From assembly GCA_037893245.1 (NCBI GenBank), contig JBAIAA010000413.1, positions 1,364,001 through 1,428,000 of the forward strand: 64,000 nucleotides of DNA. Direction: 5' to 3'. Below, piece by piece: positions 26,229 to 37,363 of this stretch; position 1 is the first letter of the stretch, and each line of letters opens with the position of its first letter. The notes under the pieces were generated by a model. The model did not search any database. It saw only the letters and a program-made list of their open reading frames with translations, and was not told where the DNA came from. The translations under genes and the position numbers were made by a program. Source of the DNA: Crossaster papposus. Its lineage: Eukaryota > Echinodermata > Asteroidea > Velatida > Solasteridae.

Positions 26229-26577
26229 CTGCCGAGCATATGCCGCTGGTGGCCGAAGCCCCAATCTCGTCACAGTAGAACCCAGCCCGGTAAGGCAAGC
26301 AATCCACCAGACCATCCTGCCCTGTGGCCGGGTTGTAAGTCCCATTGGAGCAAGGGATTGGGACGCTGGTCTCCAATGGGCAGTACCGGCCGACCGGGCA
26401 CTCCCGCTCCTCAGGACTGGACAAGCCCTCGGGGCAGTAGAAGCCCGGGCTGCACTGGCCTGAGGGGTCGGAGAGGCCTGTGGTGTTGCAGTGCCAGCAC
26501 GGGGTGCATGGCCAGGGCTGGGCTGAGCCGCTAGGGCAGTATTCGCCCGCTTTGCATTCCCCACCATTCACATTTGG
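26229..26577 (-). CDS. Cysteine-rich GCC2/GCC3-repeat protein, long exon
   Basis: This 349-bp exon encodes about 115 residues in consecutive cysteine modules: ECKAGEYCPSG, CTPCWHC, CSPGFYCPEG, ECPVGRYCPLE, PCSNGTYNPATG, AGFYCDE and CSAG. The pattern is the GCC2/GCC3 (ephrin-receptor-like) family, so a secreted or membrane-bound extracellular protein is inferred. The donor GTAGGTT below 26229 leaves phase 1, matching the exon at 23647-23805. The acceptor (TTTAG just above 26577) gives phase 0 for the cysteine frame, while the upstream exons are phase 1; an extra A in CCAAATG compared with the CCAATATG at the start of the exon at 40762-40946 may be a single-base insertion. The rest of the frame is open. 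Confidence 0.72.
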
Positions 26578-26680
26578 CTAAACAAAAAAAAAAAATGTCG
26601 GGCATGCCTATACAACAACTTTCACTTTCTGGATTTGTAGCTTTATTCAAACAAGCAATTGTAACTTATTAGTCATCTTG

Positions 26681-27078
26681 CCCTGCACCGCCCTGGCCAT
26701 GCCCTGCACCGCCCTGGCCATGCCCTGCACCGCCATGGCCATGCCCTGCACCGCCATGGCCATGCCCTGCACCGCCATGGCCATGCCCTGCACCGCCATT
26801 GCCTGAAGCAGGGCATGCCCTGCACCGCCCTGGCCATGCCCTGCACCGCCCTGGCCATGCCCTGCACCGCCCTGGCCATGCCCTGCACCGCCCTGGCCAT
26901 GCCCTGCACCGCCCTGGCCATGCCCTGCACCGCCCTGGCCATGCCCTGCACCGCCCTGGCCATGCCCTGCACCGCCCTGGCCATGCCCTGCACCGCCCTG
27001 GCCATGCCCTGCACCGCCCTGGCCATGCCCTGCACCGCCCTGGCCATGCCCTGCACCGCCCTGGCCATGCCCTGCACC
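26681..27078. repeat. 21-bp GC-rich minisatellite, about 19 units, at an exon edge
   Basis: The unit is 21 bp; 19 of its bases read GGCCATGCCCTGCACCGCC on plus. Four units near 26741-26795 carry ATGG instead of CTGG, an intermediate toward the units seen at 32788-33186. One odd unit near 26797-26815 reads TTGCCTGAAGCAGGGC. Since 21 is a multiple of three and no stop occurs in any frame, all six frames stay open. The array abuts the cysteine-rich exon at 27079-27224, and the minus frame runs straight into it as a VQGMARA heptapeptide repeat, leaving no clear donor. Confidence 0.95.
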
Positions 27079-27224
27079 ACCGGATCCGACTTGTCTACCC
27101 CGGACACACAGTAGTAGCCCGCGTCGCACTGGTGGTTGTGCCCAGTGCCATTGGGACAGAAGAACCCCAGCGGGCAGCGGTCATCCGTCACCTTCCACGA
27201 CCAGCTCGGGGATGCAGTAATATC
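27079..27224 (-). pseudogene. Cysteine-rich GCC2/GCC3-repeat exon with a frameshift and no clear donor
   Basis: The acceptor CCCCCAG above 27224 is good, and the first bases give GYYC in phase 1, matching the exon at 40762. That frame reaches a TGA near 27187. The family motifs CPLGFFCPNGTG, QCDAGYYC and the end GVDKSDP continue in another frame, so a single-base indel lies between about 27185 and 27213, near GGAAGGTGACGG. The 3' end merges with the 21-bp minisatellite. The only donor-like site is a weak GTGGTG at the boundary. Either the exon has decayed or the run was misread during sequencing. Cysteine spacing and flanking exons make its membership in this gene fairly safe. Confidence 0.65.
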
Positions 27225-27249
27225 CTGGGGGAGAGACGGTCATACAGTA

Positions 27250-27720
27250 AGGCTGTGTCCAAATTACTTGACTATGGCTTACATTTGGCACACATGCCTC
27301 AATGGAAGCGGCTGCTTCTAAATTACTTGGATATGGCTTTAATTACACATGCCCGAAGTGAAGCAGCTGCGACCTTATCTGAATTGCATGGCAATAGCTT
27401 ACAATTACACATGCCCCATTTTTTAGGTTATGGCTTACAATTACACATGCCCCAATGGAAGCAGAGATTCCTAATTACTTGGTTATGGCTTACAAGTGCA
27501 CATGCTGCAATGGAAGCGGCTGTCTGAATTACTTGGTTATGGCTTACAATTACACATGCCCCAATGGAAGCAGCTGCTTCTTAATTACTTGGTTATGGCT
27601 TACAAGTGCACATGCCCCAATGGAAGCGGCTGCTTCTGAATTACTTGGATATGGCTTACAATTACACATGCCCCAATGGAAGCGGCTGTCTGAATTACTT
27701 GGTTATGGCTTACAATTACA
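27250..27720. repeat. 56-bp tandem repeat, about 8 units
   Basis: The unit contains CTTGGTTATGGCTTACAAGT, then CACATGCCCCAATGGAAGC and GGCTGCTTCTGAATTA. Units vary in length by a few bases. The same array reappears at 29004-29236, 39878-40085 and 51497-51715, where it is interrupted by the LINE. It lies in the intron between the exons at 27079 and 40762. ORFs in it are incidental. Confidence 0.9.
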
Positions 27721-27777
27721 AATACAGTTGATCGATACAGTTGATCATGAAATACTACTATTTAAGCTTAAACACTA
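27721..27777 (+). mobile_element. LINE 5' fragment (RT motif A region), split copy
   Basis: The frame encodes DTVDHEILLFKLKHY, the reverse-transcriptase motif A region of CR1/L2/Jockey-type non-LTR elements. The following residues of the same protein are found at 38551 and 50166. The fragment stops at ACTA, which also begins the downstream piece, so the DNA transposon starting at 27778 interrupts it. Its left edge, inside the 56-bp array, is the LINE's 5' truncation point. Confidence 0.75.
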
Positions 27778-27851
27778 CAGTCAGTCCGCAGCGCACGCGT
27801 TAATGAGGTCATATCCCGAACTTTATTTGCAGGGCCGGCGTCGCCAATCGG
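27778..27851 (+). mobile_element. Left end of a TIR DNA transposon, first copy
   Basis: It begins with the 19-bp terminal repeat CAGTCAGTCCGCAGCGCAC, whose exact complement ends the right arms at 37788-37806 and 50147-50165. It is preceded by ACTA, the 4-bp target duplication. Only 74 bp of transposon sequence separate the end from the minisatellite. The same left end recurs at 29558. Confidence 0.75.
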
Positions 27852-29003
27852 CCTGCACCGCCCTGGCCATGCCCTGCACCGCCCTGGCCATGCCCTGCAC
27901 CGCCCTGGCCATGCCCTGCACCGCCCTGGCCATGCCCTGCACCGCCCTGGCCATGCCCTGCACCGCCCTGGCCATGCCCTGCACCGCCCTGGCCATGCCC
28001 TGGCCATGCCCTGCACCGCCCTGGCCATGCCCTGCACCGCCCTGGCCATGCCCTGCACCGCCCTGGCCATGCCCTGCACCGCCCTGGCCATGCCCTGCAC
28101 CGCCCTGGCCATGCCCTGCACCGCCCTGGCCATGCCCTGCACCGCCCTGGCCATGCCCTGCACCGCCCTGGCCATGCCCTGCACCGCCCTGGCCATGCCC
28201 TGCACCGCCCTGGCCATGCCCTGCACCGCCCTGGCCATGCCCTGCACCGCCCTGGCCATGCCCTGCACCGCCCTGGCCATGCCCTGCACCGCCCTGGCCA
28301 TGCCCTGCACCGCCCTGGCCATGCCCTGCACCGCCCTGGCCATGCCCTGCACCGCCCTGGCCATGCCCTGCACCGCCCTGGCCATGCCCTGCACCGCCCT
28401 GGCCATGCCCTGCACCGCCCTGGCCATGCCCTGCACCGCCCTGGCCATGCCCTGCACCGCCCTGGCCATGCCCTGCACCGCCCTGGCCATGCCCTGCACC
28501 GCCCTGGCCATGCCCTGCACCGCCCTGGCCATGCCCTGCACCGCCCTGGCCATGCCCTGCACCGCCCTGGCCATGCCCTGCACCGCCCTGGCCATGCCCT
28601 GCACCGCCCTGGCCATGCCCTGCACCGCCCTGGCCATGCCCTGCACCGCCCTGGCCATGCCCTGCACCGCCCTGGCCATGCCCTGCACCGCCCTGGCCAT
28701 GCCCTGCACCGCCCTGGCCATGCCCTGCACCGCCCTGGCCATGCCCTGCACCGCCCTGGCCATGCCCTGCACCGCCCTGGCCATGCCCTGCACCGCCCTG
28801 GCCATGCCCTGCACCGCCCTGGCCATGCCCTGCACCGCCCTGGCCATGCCCTGCACCGCCCTGGCCATGCCCTGCACCGCCCTGGCCATGCCCTGCACCG
28901 CCCTGGCCATGCCCTGCACCGCCCTGGCCATGCCCTGCACCGCCCTGGCCATGCCCTGCACCGCCCTGGCCATGCCCTGCACCGCCCTGGCCATGCCCTG
29001 CAC
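27852..29003. repeat. 21-bp GC-rich minisatellite, about 55 units
   Basis: These are nearly identical copies of the unit seen at 26681-27078 (core GGCCATGCCCTGCACCGCC), with one unit shortened near 27995. The tract ends CTGCACCC and switches without a spacer to the 56-bp array. All six frames are open. Confidence 0.95.
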
Positions 29004-29256
29004 CCATTTAGGTTATGGCTTACAATTACACATGCCCCAATGGAAGCAGAGATTCCTAATTACTTGGTTATGGCTTACAAGTGCACATGCTGCAATGGAA
29101 GCGGCTGTCTGAATTACTTGGTTATGGCTTACAATTACACATGCCCCAATGGAAGCAGCTGCTTCTTAATTACTTGGTTATGGCTTACAAGTGCACATGC
29201 CCCAATGGAAGCGGCTGCTTCTGAATTACAGTTGATACAAATACAGTTGATCGATA
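29004..29256. repeat. Second copy of the 56-bp array plus LINE start
   Basis: About four 56-bp units identical to those at 27427-27720 are followed by the same LINE start (CAAATACAGTTGATCGATAC). The offset to the first copy is about 1585 bp, so 27427-29009 looks like one unit of a tandem duplication whose second unit begins here and has lost some 56-bp repeats. Confidence 0.85.
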
Positions 29257-29520
29257 CCGCCCTGGCCATGCCCTGCACCGCCCTGGCCATGCCCTGCACC
29301 GCCCTGGCCATGCCCTGCACCGCCCTGGCCATGCCCTGCACCGCCCTGGCCATGCCCTGCACCGCCCTGGCCATGCCCTGCACCGCCCTGGCCATGCCCT
29401 GCACCGCCCTGGCCATGCCCTGCACCGCCCTGGCCATGCCCTGCACCGCCCTGGCCATGCCCTGCACCGCCCTGGCCATGCCCTGCACCGCCCTGGCCAT
29501 GCCCTGCACCGCCCTGGCCA
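29257..29520. repeat. 21-bp GC-rich minisatellite inside the LINE fragment, about 13 units
   Basis: Thirteen units of the same 21-bp repeat lie between GTTGATCGATAC and TTGATCATGAAAT. In the first copy (27727-27750) these two LINE pieces are nearly adjacent, so the tract was inserted here, or a template switch or mis-join placed it here. Confidence 0.95.
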
Positions 29521-29557
29521 TTGATCATGAAATACTACTATTTAAGCTTAAACACTA
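29521..29557 (+). mobile_element. LINE fragment, second copy, up to the transposon
   Basis: This repeats 27741-27777 exactly (VDHEILLFKLKHY coding, ending ACTA) and is again followed by the transposon's terminal repeat at 29558. Confidence 0.75.
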
Positions 29558-29631
29558 CAGTCAGTCCGCAGCGCACGCGTTAATGAGGTCATATCCCGAA
29601 CTTTATTTGCAGGGCCGGCGTCGCCAATCGG

Positions 29632-32556
29632 CCTGCACCGCCCTGGCCATGCCCTGCACCGCCCTGGCCATGCCCTGCACCGCCCTGGCCATGCCCTGCA
29701 CCGCCCTGGCCATGCCCTGCACCGCCCTGGCCATGCCCTGCACCGCCCTGGCCATGCCCTGCACCGCCCTGGCCATGCCCTGCACCGCCCTGGCCATGCC
29801 CTGCCCTGGCCATGCCCTGCACCGCCCTGGCCATGCCCTGCACCGCCCTGGCCATGCCCTGCACCGCCCTGGCCATGCCCTGCACCGCCCTGGCCATGCC
29901 CTGCACCGCCCTGGCCATGCCCTGCACCGCCCTGGCCATGCCCTGCACCGCCCTGGCCATGCCCTGCACCGCCCTGGCCATGCCCTGCACCGCCCTGGCC
30001 ATGCCCTGCACCGCCCTGGCCATGCCCTGCACCGCCCTGGCCATGCCCTGCACCGCCCTGGCCATGCCCTGCACCGCCCTGGCCATGCCCTGCACCGCCC
30101 TGGCCATGCCCTGCACCGCCCTGGCCATGCCCTGCACCGCCCTGGCCATGCCCTGCACCGCCCTGGCCATGCCCTGCACCGCCCTGGCCATGCCCTGCAC
30201 CGCCCTGGCCATGCCCTGCACCGCCCTGGCCATGCCCTGCACCGCCCTGGCCATGCCCTGCACCGCCCTGGCCATGCCCTGCACCGCCCTGGCCATGCCC
30301 TGCACCGCCCTGGCCATGCCCTGCACCGCCCTGGCCATGCCCTGCACCGCCCTGGCCATGCCCTGCACCGCCCTGGCCATGCCCTGCACCGCCCTGGCCA
30401 TGCCCTGCACCGCCCTGGCCATGCCCTGCACCGCCCTGGCCATGCCCTGCACCGCCCTGGCCATGCCCTGCACCGCCCTGGCCATGCCCTGCACCGCCCT
30501 GGCCATGCCCTGCACCGCCCTGGCCATGCCCTGCACCGCCCTGGCCATGCCCTGCACCGCCCTGGCCATGCCCTGCACCGCCCTGGCCATGCCCTGCACC
30601 GCCCTGGCCATGCCCTGCACCGCCCTGGCCATGCCCTGCACCGCCCTGGCCATGCCCTGCACCGCCCTGGCCATGCCCTGCACCGCCCTGGCCATGCCCT
30701 GCACCGCCCTGGCCATGCCCTGCACCGCCCTGGCCATGCCCTGCACCGCCCTGGCCATGCCCTGCACCGCCCTGGCCATGCCCTGCACCGCCCTGGCCAT
30801 GCCCTGCACCGCCCTGGCCATGCCCTGCACCGCCCTGGCCATGCCCTGCACCGCCCTGGCCATGCCCTGCACCGCCCTGGCCATGCCCTGCACCGCCCTG
30901 GCCATGCCCTGCACCGCCCTGGCCATGCCCTGCACCGCCCTGGCCATGCCCTGCACCGCCCTGGCCATGCCCTGCACCGCCCTGGCCATGCCCTGCACCG
31001 CCCTGGCCATGCCCTGCACCGCCCTGGCCATGCCCTGCACCGCCCTGGCCATGCCCTGCACCGCCCTGGCCATGCCCTGCACCGCCCTGGCCATGCCCTG
31101 CACCGCCCTGGCCATGCCCTGCACCGCCCTGGCCATGCCCTGCACCGCCCTGGCCATGCCCTGCACCGCCCTGGCCATGCCCTGCACCGCCCTGGCCATG
31201 CCCTGCACCGCCCTGGCCATGCCCTGCACCGCCCTGGCCATGCCCTGCACCGCCCTGGCCATGCCCTGCACCGCCCTGGCCATGCCCTGCACCGCCCTGG
31301 CCATGCCCTGCACCGCCCTGGCCATGCCCTGCACCGCCCTGGCCATGCCCTGCACCGCCCTGGCCATGCCCTGCACCGCCCTGGCCATGCCCTGCACCGC
31401 CCTGGCCATGCCCTGCACCGCCCTGGCCATGCCCTGCACCGCCCTGGCCATGCCCTGCACCGCCCTGGCCATGCCCTGCACCGCCCTGGCCATGCCCTGC
31501 ACCGCCCTGGCCATGCCCTGCACCGCCCTGGCCATGCCCTGCACCGCCCTGGCCATGCCCTGCACCGCCCTGGCCATGCCCTGCACCGCCCTGGCCATGC
31601 CCTGCACCGCCCTGGCCATGCCCTGCACCGCCCTGGCCATGCCCTGCACCGCCCTGGCCATGCCCTGCACCGCCCTGGCCATGCCCTGCACCGCCCTGGC
31701 CATGCCCTGCACCGCCCTGGCCATGCCCTGCACCGCCCTGGCCATGCCCTGCACCGCCCTGGCCATGCCCTGCACCGCCCTGGCCATGCCCTGCACCGCC
31801 CTGGCCATGCCCTGCACCGCCCTGGCCATGCCCTGCACCGCCCTGGCCATGCCCTGCACCGCCCTGGCCATGCCCTGCACCGCCCTGGCCATGCCCTGCA
31901 CCGCCCTGGCCATGCCCTGCACCGCCCTGGCCATGCCCTGCACCGCCCTGGCCATGCCCTGCACCGCCCTGGCCATGCCCTGCACCGCCCTGGCCATGCC
32001 CTGCACCGCCCTGGCCATGCCCTGCACCGCCCTGGCCATGCCCTGCACCGCCCTGGCCATGCCCTGCACCGCCCTGGCCATGCCCTGCACCGCCCTGGCC
32101 ATGCCCTGCACCGCCCTGGCCATGCCCTGCACCGCCCTGGCCATGCCCTGCACCGCCCTGGCCATGCCCTGCACCGCCCTGGCCATGCCCTGCACCGCCC
32201 TGGCCATGCCCTGCACCGCCCTGGCCATGCCCTGCACCGCCCTGGCCATGCCCTGCACCGCCCTGGCCATGCCCTGCACCGCCCTGGCCATGCCCTGCAC
32301 CGCCCTGGCCATGCCCTGCACCGCCCTGGCCATGCCCTGCACCGCCCTGGCCATGCCCTGCACCGCCCTGGCCATGCCCTGCACCGCCCTGGCCATGCCC
32401 TGCACCGCCCTGGCCATGCCCTGCACCGCCCTGGCCATGCCCTGCACCGCCCTGGCCATGCCCTGCACCGCCCTGGCCATGCCCTGCACCGCCCTGGCCA
32501 TGCCCTGCACCGCCCTGGCCATGCCCTGCACCGCCCTGGCCATGCCCTGCACCGCC
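29632..32556. repeat. Minisatellite block A: about 139 units of 21 bp
   Basis: Almost invariant repeats with core GGCCATGCCCTGCACCGCC, the same unit as in the three smaller tracts. One unit is shortened near 29803. Plus-strand frames read as heptapeptides CTALAMP, LHRPGHA and PAPPWPC; minus-strand frames read GAGHGQG, VQGMARA and CRAWPGR. Openness in every frame is a property of the unit and not evidence for a protein. Confidence 0.97.
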
Positions 32557-32661
32557 ATGGCCATGGCGGCGGTGGGCATGGCCATGGCGGCGGTGGGCAT
32601 GGCCATGGCGGCGGTGGGCATGGCCATGGCGGCGGTGGGCATGGCCATGGCGGCGGTGGGC
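32557..32661. repeat. Minisatellite block B: 5 units in reversed orientation
   Basis: Five 21-bp units read ATGGCCATGGCGGCGGTGGG plus C. This is the reverse complement, in shifted register, of the block D unit. The G-rich strand is therefore on plus here and on minus on both sides, so the block is a small inversion or a fold-back copy inside the array. Confidence 0.93.
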
Positions 32662-32787
32662 ATGGCCATGGGCACCGCCGCCATGGCCATGGGCACCGCC
32701 GCCATGGCCATGGGCACCGCCGCCATGGCCATGGGCACCGCCGCCATGGCCATGGGCACCGCCGCCATGGCCATGGGCACCGCCGCC
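32662..32787. repeat. Minisatellite block C: 6 units of 21 bp
   Basis: The six units read ATGGCCATGGGCACCGCCGC plus C. They share their first half with block B and their second half with block D and differ from D only in GGGC versus GCCC, so they form a bridge between reversed and forward units. Confidence 0.93.
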
Positions 32788-33186
32788 ATGGCCATGCCCA
32801 CCGCCGCCATGGCCATGCCCACCGCCGCCATGGCCATGCCCACCGCCGCCATGGCCATGCCCACCGCCGCCATGGCCATGCCCACCGCCGCCATGGCCAT
32901 GCCCACCGCCGCCATGGCCATGCCCACCGCCGCCATGGCCATGCCCACCGCCGCCATGGCCATGCCCACCGCCGCCATGGCCATGCCCACCGCCGCCATG
33001 GCCATGCCCACCGCCGCCATGGCCATGCCCACCGCCGCCATGGCCATGCCCACCGCCGCCATGGCCATGCCCACCGCCGCCATGGCCATGCCCACCGCCG
33101 CCATGGCCATGCCCACCGCCGCCATGGCCATGCCCACCGCCGCCATGGCCATGCCCACCGCCGCCATGGCCATGCCCACCGCCGCC
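32788..33186. repeat. Minisatellite block D: 19 units of 21 bp
   Basis: Nineteen identical units read ATGGCCATGCCCACCGCCGC plus C. The ATGGCCATGCCC half also occurs in the variant units at 26741-26795 near the exon, linking this block to block A. Confidence 0.95.
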
Positions 33187-35769
33187 ATGCCCATGCCCAC
33201 CGCCGCCATGCCCATGCCCACCGCCGCCATGCCCATGCCCACCGCCGCCATGCCCATGCCCACCGCCGCCATGCCCATGCCCACCGCCGCCATGCCCATG
33301 CCCACCGCCGCCATGCCCATGCCCACCGCCGCCATGCCCATGCCCACCGCCGCCATGCCCATGCCCACCGCCGCCATGCCCATGCCCACCGCCGCCATGC
33401 CCATGCCCACCGCCGCCATGCCCATGCCCACCGCCGCCATGCCCATGCCCACCGCCGCCATGCCCATGCCCACCGCCGCCATGCCCATGCCCACCGCCGC
33501 CATGCCCATGCCCACCGCCGCCATGCCCATGCCCACCGCCGCCATGCCCATGCCCACCGCCGCCATGCCCATGCCCACCGCCGCCATGCCCATGCCCACC
33601 GCCGCCATGCCCATGCCCACCGCCGCCATGCCCATGCCCACCGCCGCCATGCCCATGCCCACCGCCGCCATGCCCATGCCCACCGCCGCCATGCCCATGC
33701 CCACCGCCGCCATGCCCATGCCCACCGCCGCCATGCCCATGCCCACCGCCGCCATGCCCATGCCCACCGCCGCCATGCCCATGCCCACCGCCGCCATGCC
33801 CATGCCCACCGCCGCCATGCCCATGCCCACCGCCGCCATGCCCATGCCCACCGCCGCCATGCCCATGCCCACCGCCGCCATGCCCATGCCCACCGCCGCC
33901 ATGCCCATGCCCACCGCCGCCATGCCCATGCCCACCGCCGCCATGCCCATGCCCACCGCCGCCATGCCCATGCCCACCGCCGCCATGCCCATGCCCACCG
34001 CCGCCATGCCCATGCCCACCGCCGCCATGCCCATGCCCACCGCCGCCATGCCCATGCCCACCGCCGCCATGCCCATGCCCACCGCCGCCATGCCCATGCC
34101 CACCGCCGCCATGCCCATGCCCACCGCCGCCATGCCCATGCCCACCGCCGCCATGCCCATGCCCACCGCCGCCATGCCCATGCCCACCGCCGCCATGCCC
34201 ATGCCCACCGCCGCCATGCCCATGCCCACCGCCGCCATGCCCATGCCCACCGCCGCCATGCCCATGCCCACCGCCGCCATGCCCATGCCCACCGCCGCCA
34301 TGCCCATGCCCACCGCCGCCATGCCCATGCCCACCGCCGCCATGCCCATGCCCACCGCCGCCATGCCCATGCCCACCGCCGCCATGCCCATGCCCACCGC
34401 CGCCATGCCCATGCCCACCGCCGCCATGCCCATGCCCACCGCCGCCATGCCCATGCCCACCGCCGCCATGCCCATGCCCACCGCCGCCATGCCCATGCCC
34501 ACCGCCGCCATGCCCATGCCCACCGCCGCCATGCCCATGCCCACCGCCGCCATGCCCATGCCCACCGCCGCCATGCCCATGCCCACCGCCGCCATGCCCA
34601 TGCCCACCGCCGCCATGCCCATGCCCACCGCCGCCATGCCCATGCCCACCGCCGCCATGCCCATGCCCACCGCCGCCATGCCCATGCCCACCGCCGCCAT
34701 GCCCATGCCCACCGCCGCCATGCCCATGCCCACCGCCGCCATGCCCATGCCCACCGCCGCCATGCCCATGCCCACCGCCGCCATGCCCATGCCCACCGCC
34801 GCCATGCCCATGCCCACCGCCGCCATGCCCATGCCCACCGCCGCCATGCCCATGCCCACCGCCGCCATGCCCATGCCCACCGCCGCCATGCCCATGCCCA
34901 CCGCCGCCATGCCCATGCCCACCGCCGCCATGCCCATGCCCACCGCCGCCATGCCCATGCCCACCGCCGCCATGCCCATGCCCACCGCCGCCATGCCCAT
35001 GCCCACCGCCGCCATGCCCATGCCCACCGCCGCCATGCCCATGCCCACCGCCGCCATGCCCATGCCCACCGCCGCCATGCCCATGCCCACCGCCGCCATG
35101 CCCATGCCCACCGCCGCCATGCCCATGCCCACCGCCGCCATGCCCATGCCCACCGCCGCCATGCCCATGCCCACCGCCGCCATGCCCATGCCCACCGCCG
35201 CCATGCCCATGCCCACCGCCGCCATGCCCATGCCCACCGCCGCCATGCCCATGCCCACCGCCGCCATGCCCATGCCCACCGCCGCCATGCCCATGCCCAC
35301 CGCCGCCATGCCCATGCCCACCGCCGCCATGCCCATGCCCACCGCCGCCATGCCCATGCCCACCGCCGCCATGCCCATGCCCACCGCCGCCATGCCCATG
35401 CCCACCGCCGCCATGCCCATGCCCACCGCCGCCATGCCCATGCCCACCGCCGCCATGCCCATGCCCACCGCCGCCATGCCCATGCCCACCGCCGCCATGC
35501 CCATGCCCACCGCCGCCATGCCCATGCCCACCGCCGCCATGCCCATGCCCACCGCCGCCATGCCCATGCCCACCGCCGCCATGCCCATGCCCACCGCCGC
35601 CATGCCCATGCCCACCGCCGCCATGCCCATGCCCACCGCCGCCATGCCCATGCCCACCGCCGCCATGCCCATGCCCACCGCCGCCATGCCCATGCCCACC
35701 GCCGCCATGCCCATGCCCACCGCCGCCATGCCCATGCCCACCGCCGCCATGCCCATGCCCACCGCCGCC
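33187..35769. repeat. Minisatellite block E: 123 units of 21 bp
   Basis: This is a homogeneous tract of ATGCCCATGCCCACCGCCGC plus C, one base change (GGCC to GCCC) from block D. The length of 2583 bp is exactly 123 units. Confidence 0.95.
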
Positions 35770-36219
35770 ATGCCCACCGCCGCCATGCCCACCGCCGCCA
35801 TGCCCACCGCCGCCATGCCCACCGCCGCCATGCCCACCGCCGCCATGCCCACCGCCGCCATGCCCACCGCCGCCATGCCCACCGCCGCCATGCCCACCGC
35901 CGCCATGCCCACCGCCGCCATGCCCACCGCCGCCATGCCCACCGCCGCCATGCCCACCGCCGCCATGCCCACCGCCGCCATGCCCACCGCCGCCATGCCC
36001 ACCGCCGCCATGCCCACCGCCGCCATGCCCACCGCCGCCATGCCCACCGCCGCCATGCCCACCGCCGCCATGCCCACCGCCGCCATGCCCACCGCCGCCA
36101 TGCCCACCGCCGCCATGCCCACCGCCGCCATGCCCACCGCCGCCATGCCCACCGCCGCCATGCCCACCGCCGCCATGCCCACCGCCGCCATGCCCACCGC
36201 CGCCATGCCCACCGCCGCC
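35770..36219. repeat. Minisatellite block F: 30 units of 15 bp
   Basis: The unit is ATGCCCACCGCCGCC, equal to block E with one ATGCCC hexamer lost, repeated exactly 30 times. It ends at the AT-rich transposon arm with a residual ATGCCC at 36220-36225. Confidence 0.96.
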
Positions 36220-36225
36220 ATGCCC

Positions 36226-37363
36226 ATGTTGAAGATTTAAATGTACTGGTGGATATGCAGCACCTTCTTTGTACATGTAGATTTAAATGTTTTTGTATTT
36301 TAGTGTTTTAAATAATATACATGACTTTGTGTCAGTGTTTGCAAACACAGTGCAGCTAAAACAGATCAAAACCGAGTCTGGTCGAGTCGGGACAGTTTGT
36401 CAAATCATCTAGGACTTAATGCCCAAAACTATGCCAACAAAGTTTTGAGCTACAATGTAAATTTGACACAAATGGCATATAACTTTATGAATGCAGATTG
36501 TATTATTTCTATTATCAGTGATATAATTTATGTGCATTAACATTTATATTAGCAAAATGTTTGTCTTAATCTGTTGTTTTTGCAATGTTAGAAGCGGGTA
36601 TACATTGTAATTTAATATTTACAATAATTTAATGCCAAAGAAACTATGCCAAAAACATCAAGCAAAGATAAAACAAACTTTATTTACTTTTATAATAAAT
36701 CCCAATGGTTTGCACATTATGCCAAAGATGATGGTAGTTATCATCTTCACTATGTTGGCCATATTTTTGTTGATGTTTTGCCTAATTGCTAAACATTTAT
36801 TATTTTATTACCAACCCTAATTGTTGTCATTTCTTCAATCTGTATATATGTACATGTAATAGCTGATGTAATTAAAATAAGTTTTAACAATTTCAGGGTT
36901 TAATTTAACAATTTTATTCAAGCCATATAACATCAACAGGGTATATTAATGTAAGCGATAAAATTCAAGTTTCAGATAAAAAGTGCAGTTTCTTTTATAA
37001 ACCAACCTCACAATACAGATATATTGTAAACATGTTTATTTATCAATGTTATTGTTTATATCAATATATTTTAAACAACGACTTCATTTATCGCTTGTTT
37101 TTTGTTTATTTGGCTGTATACATTGTATTATGCAGGCAATTTTATTATTTTTTAATCAGTCCACTGTTAAAAAGAAAAAAAAACCTGAATAGCAGATAAA
37201 TCCTTTTCGCTTGAGCTTACAATTAAAAAAATACACAAAAAACAACTGCGTATTAAAATGTGCATGAACTACACGTTACCACGAAGCCTTTTTTCATGAC
37301 GTCATTTTCGACCAATGAGGGCGCAGGAAGACTATGGACTGTCATGGCGGGATGTTCCGTTTG
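36226..37363. other. AT-rich right arm of the TIR transposon, no gene
   Basis: The arm has no ORF with recognisable content. Its first 733 bp (36226-36958) are repeated at 37808-38540. A TGACGTCA CRE-like site occurs near 37300. From 37364 onward the sequence is also present in the downstream duplication at 49723. Confidence 0.7.

Noticed and set aside
26188-26567. Second minus-strand frame over the long cysteine-rich exon (Ala/Arg/Pro-rich)
   Set aside because: It is a shadow frame without the cysteine pattern and does not join neighbouring exons.
29040-36311. Giant His/Gly- or Met/Ala-rich proteins encoded by the minisatellite
   Set aside because: All six frames are open for the same reason (21-bp stop-free unit), so length is no evidence of coding.
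36632-36820. Small hydrophobic ORF in the transposon arm
   Set aside because: No recognisable motif; in the duplicate (from 38214) a T-to-G change falls in it and nothing supports constraint.
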